From NCBI RefSeq assembly GCF_004011695.2, contig NC_082407.1:1-64000 (forward strand): a stretch of 64,000 bases of DNA, written 5' to 3'. Positions 12,141-24,433 of the stretch are shown one piece after another. The notes below the pieces were generated by a model. That model was not told the DNA's origin and ran no database searches. It saw only the letters and a program-made list of their open reading frames with translations. Position 1 is the first letter of the stretch. Each line of letters opens with the position of its first letter. Made by a program: the position numbers and the translations under genes. Source of the stretch: Ascochyta rabiei. Its lineage: Eukaryota; Ascomycota; Dothideomycetes; Pleosporales; Didymellaceae.

Positions 12141-12460
12141 ATGTTACCTGCGCTCAACTCTGAACATTGTGCTACATACCTTATCGATACTGCCCTACAA
12201 CATTGCGAACATTAATATTAAAACATCTACTATATTCCACTCACGTACCGTATGCTTGATTCTTCTAGAAATTCAACATATAATTGGGACGCACTTTGTA
12301 CACGTTCCGCAATCGTTACAGCAATATTTGACTTCAGGAACAGCGAACAAATTCACGCTAAAAAAGCGAACAAATACAGTCGAGTGTCTGTGCTCACGCT
12401 AAAATTTACATAGGCAAAGCGAACAAATACACTGTCTTTGTTCGTATAATCACTGGGAGG
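12141..12460. other. Intergenic, AT-rich spacer between units
   Basis: No gene is seen. A short motif GCGAACAAATACA occurs twice (about 12370 and 12419) with CTGTCTTTGTTCG nearby. The G-rich minisatellite of the next unit begins at its right edge. Confidence 0.6.
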
Positions 12461-13545
12461 ACTCCCTGGGTTTAGGCGGGGGACCACTTTTGGGCCACTT
12501 GGGTTGGGGGTCTACTTTCGGACCACCTGGGGTGGATACTACTTTTGGACTACTTAGGGTGGCGCACTACTTGGCGCGCTACTTAGGGAACTACGTGCAA
12601 ACCACTTGGGTTAGGGGACTACTAGGGTGGTTACTGGCAGAACTACTAGGAAACCACTTAGGTTGGACGTGCCACTTGGGTGGGGCAACCACTTAGGTTA
12701 ACGCACTACTTGTAGAACCACTTAGGGAACCACTTGTGGACCCACTCAGGCTAGGGGACCACTGGGAAACCACTTGGGTTGGCGGACCACTTTAGGAACC
12801 ACATTGGGATACTACTTGGGTTGATGCTTACTGCGCAGGTTGATGCTTACTACGCAGGTTAATGCTGACTATGCGGGTTGGTGCTAACTACGTGGGTTGG
12901 GGGATCCGCATGGGTTGGGGGGCTCTACTCAGGTTGGGGGACTTTACTTAGGTTGGGGGACTTTACTTAGGTTAGGGGACTTTACTTGGGTCGGGGGCTC
13001 TACTTGGGTCGGGGGCTCTACTTAGGTTGGGGGCTTTACTTAGGTTGGGGGATCTGCATAGGTTAGGGGCTCTGCATGGGTTAGGGGCTCTGCATGGGTT
13101 GGGGGCTCTACTTAGGTTAGGGGCCTTTACTTAGGTCGGGGGCTTTACTTAGGTTAGGGGCTCTACTTAGGTTGGGGGGCTCTACTCAGGTTAGGGGACT
13201 TTACTTGGGTTAGGGGACTTTACTTGGGTTGGGGGATCCGCATGGGTTGGGGGCTCTGCATGGGTTGGGGGCTCTACTCAGGTTGTGGGGACTACTTAGG
13301 TTGGGGGACTTTACTTGGGTTGGGGGCTTTACTTAGGTTGGGGGCTCTACTTAGGTTAGGGGGCTCTACTTGGGTTGGGGGACTTTACTTGGGTTGGGGG
13401 ACTTTACTTGGGTTAGGGGCTCTACTTGGGTCGGGGGCTTTACTTAGGTTAGGGGATCCGCATGGGTTGGGGGCTCTGCATGGGTTGGGGGCTCTGCATG
13501 GGTTGGGGGCTCTACTTGGGTTGTAGGGACTACTTTAGTCAGTGG
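12461..13545. repeat. G-rich minisatellite, long array
   Basis: The left third has ACCACTTGGG-type units; 12895-13520 is a dense array of about 18-bp units like GGGTTGGGGGCTCTACTT, with GGGGACTTTACTT and GGGGATCCGCATGGGTT variants. This is the longest of the three arrays. The open frame inside it is only repeat. G-runs could form quadruplexes on the plus strand. Confidence 0.88.
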
Positions 13546-13549
13546 CTCT

Positions 13550-13630
13550 TCTCTGCGCGTTTCTTTCTACGTCTCTGAAGTGTCTGTGTTGCTGTTTGGC
13601 TGTTTGGCACTTTCTGACTTCTGCATGATA
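13550..13630. repeat. Conserved spacer, copy 2
   Basis: Near-identical to 5348-5414, in the same position between minisatellite and helicase 3' flank. Confidence 0.6.
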
Positions 13631-13950
13631 CCAACGCGCTACTCAGTCTGCCTCTGTATCTTTAAGACACGTAACAATAAATCTGCAGCGTTAAACAACT
13701 ATAAATAATAAATCAACGTAAACACAATAACCTACAACAATTATTTGGTTGTCTCTTTGTTTGTGCCTTGCGTTGTGGTAGTTGCGTTGGTTCTGACTTT
13801 TGCGTGTTTCTCACGCAAGCCTCAGTCACCACTAGCTGCGCTTTCCTCCTGCAGCAAGCTGCCCGTCCCTTTAACGTACAACACAAACAAGACAAACACC
13901 TAGCACATCTTGCTGCTCTGTATGCCGCCCCACCATACTGTGCTGCCCAT

Positions 13951-16790
13951 CTACATAAGCACCTTGTTGAATTCCACCTCCTCGTTCCGCCTAATCCCCT
14001 CTCTCCGCATCTGTGCCCGCACCCAGTCGTTAAACGTGCTTCCCCACGCCGTCCACACGCACATCATCAACGTAAGCAGCACAGCCTTAAACTGGCAGCT
14101 AATTGCCAAGTTTTTCTGCCAGCCACCATCTGGATGGGGCTCGAAGCTGTCGCAAATCGACTGGGGAACACCGCACTGGAAGCAGCAGCTAAAATTCTCC
14201 CAGATTGCTTGCTCCCAGACTATCTTCGTAACGTCCTTCACTCTATCGCGCACCTTATCTGCCTGCAGTCGATTGCAGTAGGCAAGCTGGTGCTGGCCTG
14301 CATCCGCATGTTCCTTCGCCCGGCACCACTGGCAGCACGCCTTCTAAGACTTAAGCATCTCCTCCAGCCTCTGCACCTCCTGCTGCTCGCGCGACGCCAG
14401 CTCCCTCTCCTGCTGGCTTAAGTTCCTGCGCGCCTGCAGCTAGGCGTTGAACTCGGCCCTCTCTGTCTCGTCCTCGTCGCCCACGGCTGCTTCTACCTCT
14501 GCTCCAGCGCTATGCACCCGCAACTGGCACCAGCCGCACAGCTCTTCTCCTGGCTCGCAGCCCTCTCTGGTGTGGTTTCTGTCCATCTCGCGGTCTATAA
14601 TGACTCTCATGCAGCCGTCACCCTCAACAAGCTTGCGCACACCCTCCTCTGTGTCTTTAGCCCAGCCGCCAGCGTATTGCTTGCCTTGCGGGCTGTACGT
14701 GGCGCCTCTAATAAAAATAACCTTGCTAGGAAGCCCGCCGCGGCCTGCACGTCCTCCCATCTGCACCACGTCGCGCATTTTCTGCGTGTTCCTCGACCCA
14801 GCGAACAAGACTGCCCTGACGGTCTCTCTGTCGATCCCTAGCCCCAGCGCGTTCGTCGCCACAAACACGTGCTCTGTCCCTTCTGTGAGCTGGCGCAAGA
14901 TCTCCAGCTTCTCCTCCGGCGTGCCCACCTCGCGGTGGTAGCAGACAGCTCCCAACATTGCAGCGTACCTCTGCGCCTTCTTTCTAGAGTTAGTGTACAC
15001 CACAATCTGGCCGGGCAGCAGGTACTGTTGCTTCTTCTCCTCCACCAGCTCCGCCAGCACGTCAGCTTCGCTCTTTTCTTAATAGTTGTACCAGTGCACC
15101 TTGTACGCAAGGTTGGGCCGGCTCGTTAGTACACAAAACCACTCGCACTGCTCCTTTAGCGGCAGCGCCATTAGCCAGATAAACTCGCTCTCCTCTGTAG
15201 GTTTCAGCGTCGCCGTCAAGCACACGAGCTGCGTTTCCGCCTTAACCAGCTCGCGCAGCTTCAGCACCTTAGTCTGCCAGCCCTTGACTGAGTCCAGTAT
15301 GGTGTGGCACTCGTTAATAACAACGCGGTCCAGCCAGCCCATAGATCGCTGCTGGTTAATGAACTGCTCAAATGCTAGCGTGGCCACGGACTCAGGCACC
15401 ACCAGCACGATCGAAGCCCACTCGTGCGGCTGCTGGCTGTCCCACAGGACGCAGTCGATCCCAGCGGCTTTGCAGCGATCCATCATGTTCTGCTTGAGCG
15501 CAACTACGGGGACGACCACGATTGTGACGCCAGTAGAGCACAACGCCGGCAGCATAAATGTTGCGCTTTTGCCTCTGCCTGTGCCTATAATTACTACTAC
15601 AGGGCTCTTCTGCTTTATAATGGCCTCTATGGCGGGCTGCTGCACGCTTCTGAACGTGCTGCCCTTCCCCTGCAGCCGCTCGAGCGCCGCCTGAACGTCC
15701 ACCCTCCGCATCTGCTTCCAGCGCCGGAACTGTTCCTCTACCGCCTCCTTTCTAGCTTCAGCAGCCCAGGTCCCCTTCGCGGGCGGCGTCTTTAATGTTG
15801 AGCTGAACTGTAGAAAGCAGTGCCAGGCGATGCTGACCCGCCAGAGTGCCTGTTGCTGCGCCATAATGCTAAAAGGCGACTCATCTATGGGCCTGCCGTA
15901 GATCTGACCAGCATCTTAGACCTGTGCCCGGATCCCAGATCGATCGGGTCGTCTTCCACGTCTTCTTCTCCCTCGTTGTCGGCCCAGTTAAGCGCCTTCA
16001 GGATGTCCTTGTCTTAAAGGTACTGGCGGAAGGTGGCCTTGGTGTTGTGCCTCCAGATCTGAATGTTAAGCTTAGTCTGGAGCCAGTGCAGCGTAACGCG
16101 CTTGATGGCTCGCCGCACTTGGTCTGTACCCCACCGCTGCGGCTTCTTCACAGCTGCTCGCTTGCGTTTCCTGCCTGATCCTGTCTGGGTGCTGCGCTCG
16201 TCTTTGTTGCTCCCTTCTCCCTCTTCTTCTTCTTCTTCCTCTCCAACTCCCTCTCTGCCCTCCTCCTCCTCCTCCTCATCTTCGTTAACGAGCCGCTGCT
16301 TCTTCCTTCGCTGCGGGCCAGCCCACGCCTCCTCTCTAATCGGCTCCCATAGGAAGGCGCTGGGCTCTAGGACGTGGCGCCTGCTCGATGCGCGCTCCAG
16401 CTTTTGCCAGAACGGGAGGACCATCTACAGGTAGTAGAACAGCAGCTCGCCGACTTCGCGCGGCAGGTAGCAGTGAATGACCTTGGCATTGCTGGTCTGC
16501 CTGATGCCTTTGTGGTACATGGTTACGTACACCATCAGCCCGTCCTTAACAAACAGCCTGTGGCTCTCTGTGTTAGGCATGTTGGTGTACGTGACCGTCA
16601 CCAGCTCTGTACCACGGGCAGGCGCACCACCTGTCATGTAAACGAGCACCAGCAAGTGCTCGCAGAACAGCTGCAGCGCCTTTTCGTATCTCTGCACCCG
16701 CTTCTCCACCCACGTCACGCCGCTCCCACCAGGCACGAAAGCTTTCACGTCAACAAACGCCTCTCGCAGCTTCTTCTAGGTGGTAGCTCG
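13951..16790 (-). pseudogene. Helicase B1b: 5'-truncated telomere-linked helicase (recombinase-like + RecQ domains)
   Basis: The preserved part starts inside the recombinase-like domain (MTGGAPARGTEL at about 16.63 kb, YHKGI at about 16.51 kb, IWRH at about 16.05 kb, GHRSKMLGQIYGR at about 15.9 kb). It continues into the helicase with GTGRGKS (about 15.57 kb), NECH in place of DECH (about 15.31 kb), TATLKP and GGRAGRGG (about 14.75 kb). An acidic low-complexity insert lies at 16200-16300. The C-terminus keeps both zinc knuckles (CCQWC...H...C and CFQCGVPQ.IC). One frameshift lies between 16014 and 15900. Stops include TAA at 15079 where a sister copy has Q. The OrsD-like N-terminus is missing; the neighbouring fragment at 17.0-20.3 kb has just that half. 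Confidence 0.87.
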
Positions 16791-16995
16791 AATCACCAAT
16801 CTCACCTTAACCGCAACGCCACTCATTTTCTATTAACACAGTAGTCTTCCAGCTATACTAAGAGGTGCAAAATATGCACAGAGCTGTGCTGCACATTGGT
16901 GCTGCATTGCATAAGGAGGTAACGTGGCGCTAGGGTCTAAGTCTACTATAACACTTAGTACAGTATCTCTAATCAGAGCCTTGTATCTAGATTAC
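16791..16995. other. Junction spacer between two half-helicases
   Basis: About 200 bp with no helicase similarity that I can see; it separates a 5'-truncated copy from a 3'-truncated one. Confidence 0.5.
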
Positions 16996-19900
16996 CTACA
17001 ACATTAAATCATCGTTAGACTGCTGCTGACAACTTCGTTTCTGGCGAAGCATACTCTCACCCCTCAGGAGTGTATTCAGCTCTGTTACTTCAACCTCCCG
17101 TGCTCGCTTCTGGATAGACCGACTCGAGATGGCTGCCTCACCATACCCAGTGCCAGGCCCATTGCGTGGCGGGAGCGCAACACCGCCGAACCTTAGGAAT
17201 GTATGCCAACTCCTACTTATAGCTCGAAACTTGTTTATAAGCATACTGCTAAACCCTAGTCCAGCTCTTCTATCACGCGCGTAACTGATAGCAGCTCGAT
17301 TCGACGAGTGTAAGGCCTGTAGGTCTATAGCAGCGTTTCCCTCATGTAGACTATAGTCACGTTTGAACTGGAATCCCTCCAGAAGGTGCCTTCGCGAGAT
17401 GGAAATAGCTATGTGGCGCCAGATGAGCACCTAGAACCCTAGGCTTAATTCCTTAGCTAGTATATCTCTTATAGTAAGGCCTAGTTACGCAGCGTTCCAA
17501 TGCTGTTCAGAGGGCTGGTTCTTGCTGCTGCCCGGCTCAGGGTTTGCTGCTAGTGTTTTCTTTGTCCCTTTCGTCTGGATTGCTTCTAGCAAACTCGCTG
17601 ACCACAGGTAAGAGCCCAGGTATGGAGCGATAAAGTCACCCTGCTGCTTAGCTAGCAGATGCAATGCATGCACAAAAGGAACAACCATCTACAAGTACTA
17701 GACCAGCACCTCTCTAAGCTCGCGCGGTAGGTACTGCTGAATAATGCTAGCTGTGCTTGACTGAGCGTAGTTCTTGTGGTAGGAAGTGACAAAGACTACT
17801 TGCCCATTCTTAATGAATATGTTTCGAATATCTCTATAAGCAGAGTTTCGCCAACGCAGGAGAAGAAGCTTAGTGGCCCTGGCTGGCTGTCCACCAGTCA
17901 TGTGGATCAGCAGGAGCAAGCGTTGTAGAAAGCTGACGGTAAGCTGTAAATACGCCTGCACAGCCTTTAGATTCCAGATCAGCCGCTCAGTATCAGTGAA
18001 AAAGCGCCTCTGGAGACGAGGGCTGTCCTTGATCCTACGCAGCAGAAACTTAGGGTATTTCTAGACGGGGTGATCCTCGTTAGTAGGGTCGTCCAAAAAG
18101 GATTTACTAGGCCCATTCCTATTTAGGTTATCCTGAAGGCTGGAGAGCACAGGCTTAGGGATAAACCTAGCCCAAGTGTCGTCCTCGCAATCTGGAAGGA
18201 GCAGCAGCTCTGCCAGCTGCTCATAGGCAATTCTGGTCTGATCCTGGAGGAACCATTTTAAGTGGTTCATGTTGAGCTGCACTCCTTTGTAGCTGATGTT
18301 CTGTCTATTATCTGTCCACTTAATAAAGCCAGCAGCAGTAGTGTTGTTTCGCACTACGGCGCCATAGGCTCGCAAGTTAAGGATAAGATTGATGGGGGAA
18401 TCGCTGCCATAAGTTATAAACCGATCTTGCAGCTCTGCAATGTAGTCCGTGGGGTAGGAAGCCCTGCCTGCTTTACACTCGCAGAGTGCGTGCTGCACAA
18501 CAAGCAGCTGAGCTAATTTTACCAACCCAGACAGAGGCAATGTAGCTGTGGCCGCTTCTTCAAATCCAGTTCAATCCCTGTTGATTCCGTTCGCGGCCAA
18601 GAACCTAATAACGATGCTGTCTGTGACCTTGCCTTTTATCTTGTGATCAAGCAGGGAGATACAGAGCTGGAGGCACGCTCTTTGCCACTCGGCGCTTGCA
18701 GGTGCTGTAGCTGGCGCTGTGTGGACAGGGATGGTAGCAGCAGGAGGAGGAGATCGGTTCCCGAAAGATTCATCTAATGCGGCTGAAGATCCGTTACGTA
18801 GCTTCTGTTGTTCAGCACAGGAGCTGCTGACGGTTGACAGTACAGAAGACAGCGAGCGCAAAGATCGGAATTTGGAATCAGACTGGCTATCCAGGCTATC
18901 AGGTCCTCCTGCTCCATCCTGTGCTACTGGATGTTGATAACAGCGTGTCCGGCTGCGCTTGCGCCGCAGTTGTTGCGGAGAAAGTAGGAGCGGTAATAAT
19001 GTTGGGGATAATGGAGTGGGATGGGAAGCAGGGCCGACTGCACGATTTTTATTAAGGCCGGCTGAAATTGGGAGCGGTAGTGGCGGCGATGAGCTATGTA
19101 GTAGCGCGGCACTATCAGATGGGGTTTGTGGGTGGCACAGTAGTAGACTGGCTGGCTGATCCTGGGAAGAAGGCGCATTTGTAGTAGAGATCTGGTGTAG
19201 AGCCTGCTGTTAGGCAGTAGTCAGTATATAGTGTAGGTCTGGGCCTTGCTGCAGGATAGTGAGGCGGTAAACATAGATAAGCAGTTTATGCTAGTAGCTC
19301 TTGTAGCGTTTGTACGTAGATTCTAGAAGTTTAGTCTGTAGAGGTTTCCTGTATGGTCGCGTCAGTATAAAACTGTTCACTCGGTAGAGGGCAAAGATGT
19401 TAACCTCTTCATCCAGGATTAACTGCCGTGCTTGGTCGATTAACTCATCGAATGCTTGCAGCAAGGCTCTCAGACCAGGCTTAGAGATGGTCGGCCGAGC
19501 AAGTAGACGGCCGACGGCACGCAAGTCCTTTCCCTCTAAATACGCCAGCCAGCCTGTCTTTTCGAGCCATCTGCTCGTGTGAACAGGGTACTGGGCGTTT
19601 GTGCCTAAGGCTACTAGCGTCTGATGTGTGCTGTTGGCGTGTAGCGTATCGAGCTCTGCTTCTAATTGCGCCCAGCTCTTGTCCTGTGCCAGCTTCGCTG
19701 TAGCTTCGGTAGCAACATAGGGCTGGCCCTCGTTAGCAGTTACTTAGAAAAGCTCCGCTCTGACTCTGGTCATTCTCAGACGCTGACAGGGTACGTTAGC
19801 TTCCTAGGGCCGGTCGTGCGTTCCTACGTTGATGGGAGGACAGCCTCGCTTGACAGGATTGACCCATCTATGTTTATAGCGGCAGTGCTTAGCTATAACA

Positions 19901-20307
19901 GTGTAACTCTGCTGCAAGGCAGCACACCAGGTACCTGTTTCTGGATCGCAGAAGTTACAGTGCCGGGCGTAGTAGACTGGCAGGACCGGGAGAGGAGGCG
20001 GGTAAGGAGGGCAGGTTGGATAAGGCCATGTCTTTAGATCGTCGGCAGCGACAAGGAAAACTGGCTGGGTAGGTAGGCAAAGTTCAATCCAGGCGTTGAG
20101 AAGCTGCTTCACATCGCGCGCCTGGTAGTTGTGACACTTCAGGGTACTGAAGTGGACAGTGACTGCAGTAAGCGGTACTGCAACGAGACAAGTCTTGCAC
20201 GCAAGAAATGGGTGTGATTGATGCTTGACGTAGACGACTAGGTCCTGGAAGCAGCCAACTCTGTCATACTGAGTAGAGGGTACCGGTGTAGTAGCGGAGG
20301 CAGGCAT
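16996..20307 (-). pseudogene. Helicase B1a: OrsD-like + recombinase-like half, lacking the helicase
   Basis: From ATG 20307 to 16996 one frame of 1104 codons is kept without frameshift, interrupted by in-frame stops (about 19804, 19291, 18571, 18061, 17698, 17485 among others). The N-terminus has C-x2-C-x11-H (CKTCLVAVPLTAVTVH) and a second cluster ending HCRYKHRWVN. A Ser/Pro-rich segment follows (18.6-19.2 kb). The recombinase-like region has MTGGQPARATKL (about 17.88 kb), YHKNY (about 17.77 kb), IWRHIAISISRR (about 17.41 kb) and LHSSNRAAISYAR (about 17.29 kb). It ends in the linker that normally precedes the RecQ core. It is either a deletion product or a natural two-domain variant. Confidence 0.82.
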
Positions 20308-20813
20308 AGCGCTATCTGTACAAGCAACTCATAGAAGTGTAAGCAAACAAGTGTTATTGTGACTTTGCACCTAGAGTCAGAATTATATAGCTTTAGCACA
20401 GACTTAAGAAGCACTGTTAAACGTGCAGTAAAGCAAGTAAGATAAGGCTAAAGAAGAGTACATAAATAAGAGCTACATAATTTAGAGAATTAACTTGCTG
20501 TTGTTGTTAGTGCAGTGATAAATAAATCAAAAAGGGGTTCGGACCTATTGTTGCAACACGCGCACAGATGTAGAAATTAAAGTGAGGGTCTGTGAGGGTC
20601 TATTCTAATTCTCGTAACAGATAGCAGGCCGATAATCAGATAGGAGTGGTGCACGGATCAATTAATTCAAATAAGGGTCTATGTGATTGGTAATAATTGT
20701 CAGGTTACAGCTCTTAACCTGCGTCCTGGCCTGAACCCAACTCGGCTGCACTGCTTCTACAAATTGTGAACGAAAAACTCTTTTATTGGCTACCACTACA
20801 CCTGCTACCTCCT
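20308..20813. other. Intergenic spacer between helicases B1a and B2
   Basis: AT-rich, no gene seen. Short repeats of GTGAGGGTCT / AAGGGTCTATGTG type occur around 20585-20680. It lies upstream of B1a and beyond the 3' end of B2; no partner gene is present here. Confidence 0.5.
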
Positions 20814-23800
20814 CTACTCTGCTATTAACTGCGTAATCCAACAAAACTCCCCTACTAACCTGTTGCTTTTAACACACTCTAACGCCTGTTTGCGCCCTAA
20901 ATGCCTAACCAATCCCTCTATCAAACTCGCATCGACGCCCTGCTCTACTAACCGGCCAATCCACCGCTCTGTCACGCCCTCCCCGCCCCCGTACACCAAC
21001 CCTAACAACCCTCCTACTAACACCCCTCAGTATTAACAATCCCTTCCGTCTGCTCTCTGATACTGTCCGCGTCCGTTGTCTTCCTATCAGTTGCACACCT
21101 CCTGCAGTACTCCACACCAAAAACAACCCAAATACTCCTCGAACCGCATCTTCTCCTCTACTGCCTTGATTATCTCCTTCGCCTGCCGGCTCTCTGGCCT
21201 CTAACACCGCCGTACGTCGTGCTCGCTCTGTCTGTCGCCCGCCACCTCGCATATCCCACACCGCTTCGTCCACCACACTAACTGCCTGCGCAACCACTCC
21301 ACGTTAGTAAACTCTTGCTGCCGCTGCTGTATCAACGTCTGTCGCAGGCCGCATCGTGCTTGCTGCTGCTGCTTAAACACCCGCCGTGCCTCCTCTCGCT
21401 CCGCCTCAACTGTGTCGGTATCCTCTACGTTACTGCTGCCTCCCTCGTCCTCCTCGCTCTCTTCCTCCTCCATCTCCTCCTCCGTCTTCTCCTCGTCTTC
21501 TTCCTCACCGTCTGCTCCTCTGCACACGTCGCACTTCTCCTCTCCCTCTTCGCACACCACCCGCTCTTTCTCTCGCCTGTCTAAATACCCGTCCAACACC
21601 ACCCGCCTGCATGTTGCTGTCTCGTCTATGCCTTCCACGTACGCTCGCACCAACTGCTGTTCCACCTCCGCCTGCTTGTCCTCGGCTGCCCGCTGCTCGC
21701 CTTCCTGCACGATCATGATCGCCTCGCTGCGCAACCCGTCGCGTCCTGCACGCCCGCTTTCCTGTGCGTAATCTAACATGGTAAACAGCTAATTAATGTG
21801 TATAATGCACCAGATGTCAGGTATGTCAACGCCTATCCCTAACGCGCTTGTTGCTACAATTATACGCTTTTTGCCTGCAGCAAATTCTTCTAACATGCTT
21901 ACTTTGCCTACAGCCTTGTGATGGTATACGTGACAACCTAAGTTCTTCGCTAACTCCTTAACCTTTAGCACCAAATTGCTGTACACCACAACTTTCCCTG
22001 TCTTGTACTTACGCAACTTCTGCTGCACCATGCCTAACACCATTTCCTCCACCTCCTTCTTCTTTGCTGCCTTACCTACCCTGATCACGCGGTACGCTAC
22101 GTTCGTCCTTGCAGTTTCGGCTCAGAACAAATTGACCTGATCTCGCTCGACGTACATCCGCCGGAACAACTTATCTTCCTTGCTTGGCGGCAATGTTGCT
22201 GTCAACATCACTATCTGCGTCTCAGCGGATGCCAACTTGCCTAACTTCTGCATCTCCTTGCAGAAATTGTACTGGCGGTTTAATACAATATAACACTTGT
22301 TAATCACAATCCAGTCTAGCTGTCGCGTTGCCTGCAACCGGTTCAAAAACGTCGCGAACTCTTCCCTAACTGCTGACTTGGGCGTTACTAATACAACTGC
22401 GGCTGCGTCTGGCAGGCGGCGGCTGTCCCACTCGGCGCACGATATGCCTAACTTCCTGCATCGCCGCATCATGTCTCCCCGCAACGCAATCAACAGCACC
22501 ACAACCACTGTTGTACCGCCCTGCTTGGCCTATGCTAGTAACATAAACAACATGCTTTTGCCTGCCCTAGTTAGCATTACTGCCACGACGTGACTCTTGC
22601 TGGCAACAATGGCGTTAATGGCCTCTTTCTGCACGCCGCGAAACTCGGCCGCCTTGCCTATTATCTGCTGCATCTGCGCGGCTGTGTCCATCTTCCTTAA
22701 CCGGCCCCAGCGATCGATCCTCGCCTCGTCTGCCTCGCTCTCAAACGGGGCCCGCTTGCGCTTCTTGCACCCGTTGTCGTCGTCTACGCCTGCTTGGAAC
22801 CCCAAAAACTGGTGCTAATCTGTGCTCGACATACGGAACTGCTGCCTCTTGTCTGCTACTGCCCCTGCCTGTTCCATGATGCCTTGTGCGTATATCATCC
22901 CCGCGATGTGCACTGTGTGCCCTGCCTGCATGTCCGCAATAGCTGACCACGTGTTCTCCTCGTTCCACTCCTCGTTCTCGTCTCCCTCGTCTGCTTGAAA
23001 CGCGGTGGACCCGCGTAAAAACCGCTGGCTAATGCCAATGGCAATCTCGCGATACGCTGGAATCGTCAGTTCTAATCCTAATCTGATCCTGCTCTCGCGC
23101 TTCAACGTCTCTCGGAACCGGTCGCTCGTCCACTTGCGGCCGCTTGGGTCTGCCGGCCACATGTGCGACGATATCACCTCCTTCTCCCACACCATCACCT
23201 CTAACTGCTGCTGGAACAGCAACACCAACCACATGTAATACACCAACAGCTCGCCTACCTTGCGCGGCAAATACTGGTAGATAATCTTAACGTCGCCGCT
23301 TACGCTGTATCCCTTGTGGTACCGCGTCACAAACACAACTATGCTGTCCTTAATAAATATGTTGCGGTGCCCGCCCTTGACTGTGTTGCTGTGCCGGATG
23401 CTCATGATCTCTAGGGCTCTCGCTGGCTGTCCGCCCGCCATGTGCATTAACACAATCAACTTCTCCTAGAACGCAACTACTTAATCTATGTACCGCTCCA
23501 CCTCCTGCGTGTTAATGCCTGAACAGGTGCCCTGCTGCATGAATCGGTCCCTGATGGCGGCGTCCTGCCCTACCCGCTGGAACAACCACCTCTCTCTATT
23601 AACAGGCATGCGCGTGCGGTGGTCCTTTAAAAAATTCCACCTAGGCCGCTCGTCAGTTGGGTTGTCGCGCAAACCGTCCCACAGCACACTGGGGATGGGC
23701 TCGGCGACCTTGCTGTTGCCAAACAACAACTCGTCTATCAACAACCGTCAACTCTCTGTCGCCAATCTATGCACTATGCCGCAGAACTATGCTATGCTAA

Positions 23801-24401
23801 ACTGCAAACTCTTATACAACAACTCGTCCTAGCTAACCTACTTAACGTGGCTGCGTAACGTGGTGTTGTAATGGATCTTCAACCTGTACGTCTGCAAATC
23901 TAACATCTACTGCATTAGGCTGTAGCTGCTGCGCACCATAAACTGGTCTATTATCTCCTGCACGAACTGTAAACATCCTTTGCGCTAGCGTTAGGGCAGG
24001 TTGCTGCTGTTGTCGCTCTCGTACGCGCTGTCACTGTCAAACTCGTCTTTATTATCTAACAGGCCTAACAACTCCAACGCCTGCTGCACAACCATAAACC
24101 GCGCCACCTTAATAACAGCCGACAAAACAGGCAGATACTGCTCGGCACCTTTCTATCTATTCTCCTTCACGCCTAACACGGCTAATGCGCACACTATAGG
24201 CTGTCGTACTCCTTGCGCGTAATTAACTGGCTTAACAACGCAATGCAAAACTCCAAACACGCCTTCTAGATGCTCGACAACCTCTCTGGCTTACTGATGG
24301 CGTTGGTGGTGGGCTTAGCTGTGTCTGTCTCCATCTCGTCAATGGCTTCGTTGACGTCTGCCATGGTCTCGTCTTCTTCGTCTTCGTCCTCCACCTCTTC
24401 C

Positions 24402-24433
<32 letters not shown>

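Noticed and set aside
13224..13526. Gly/Leu/Trp-rich open frame and possible CRISPR-like array
   Set aside because: Minisatellite with no spacers; eukaryotic chromosome.
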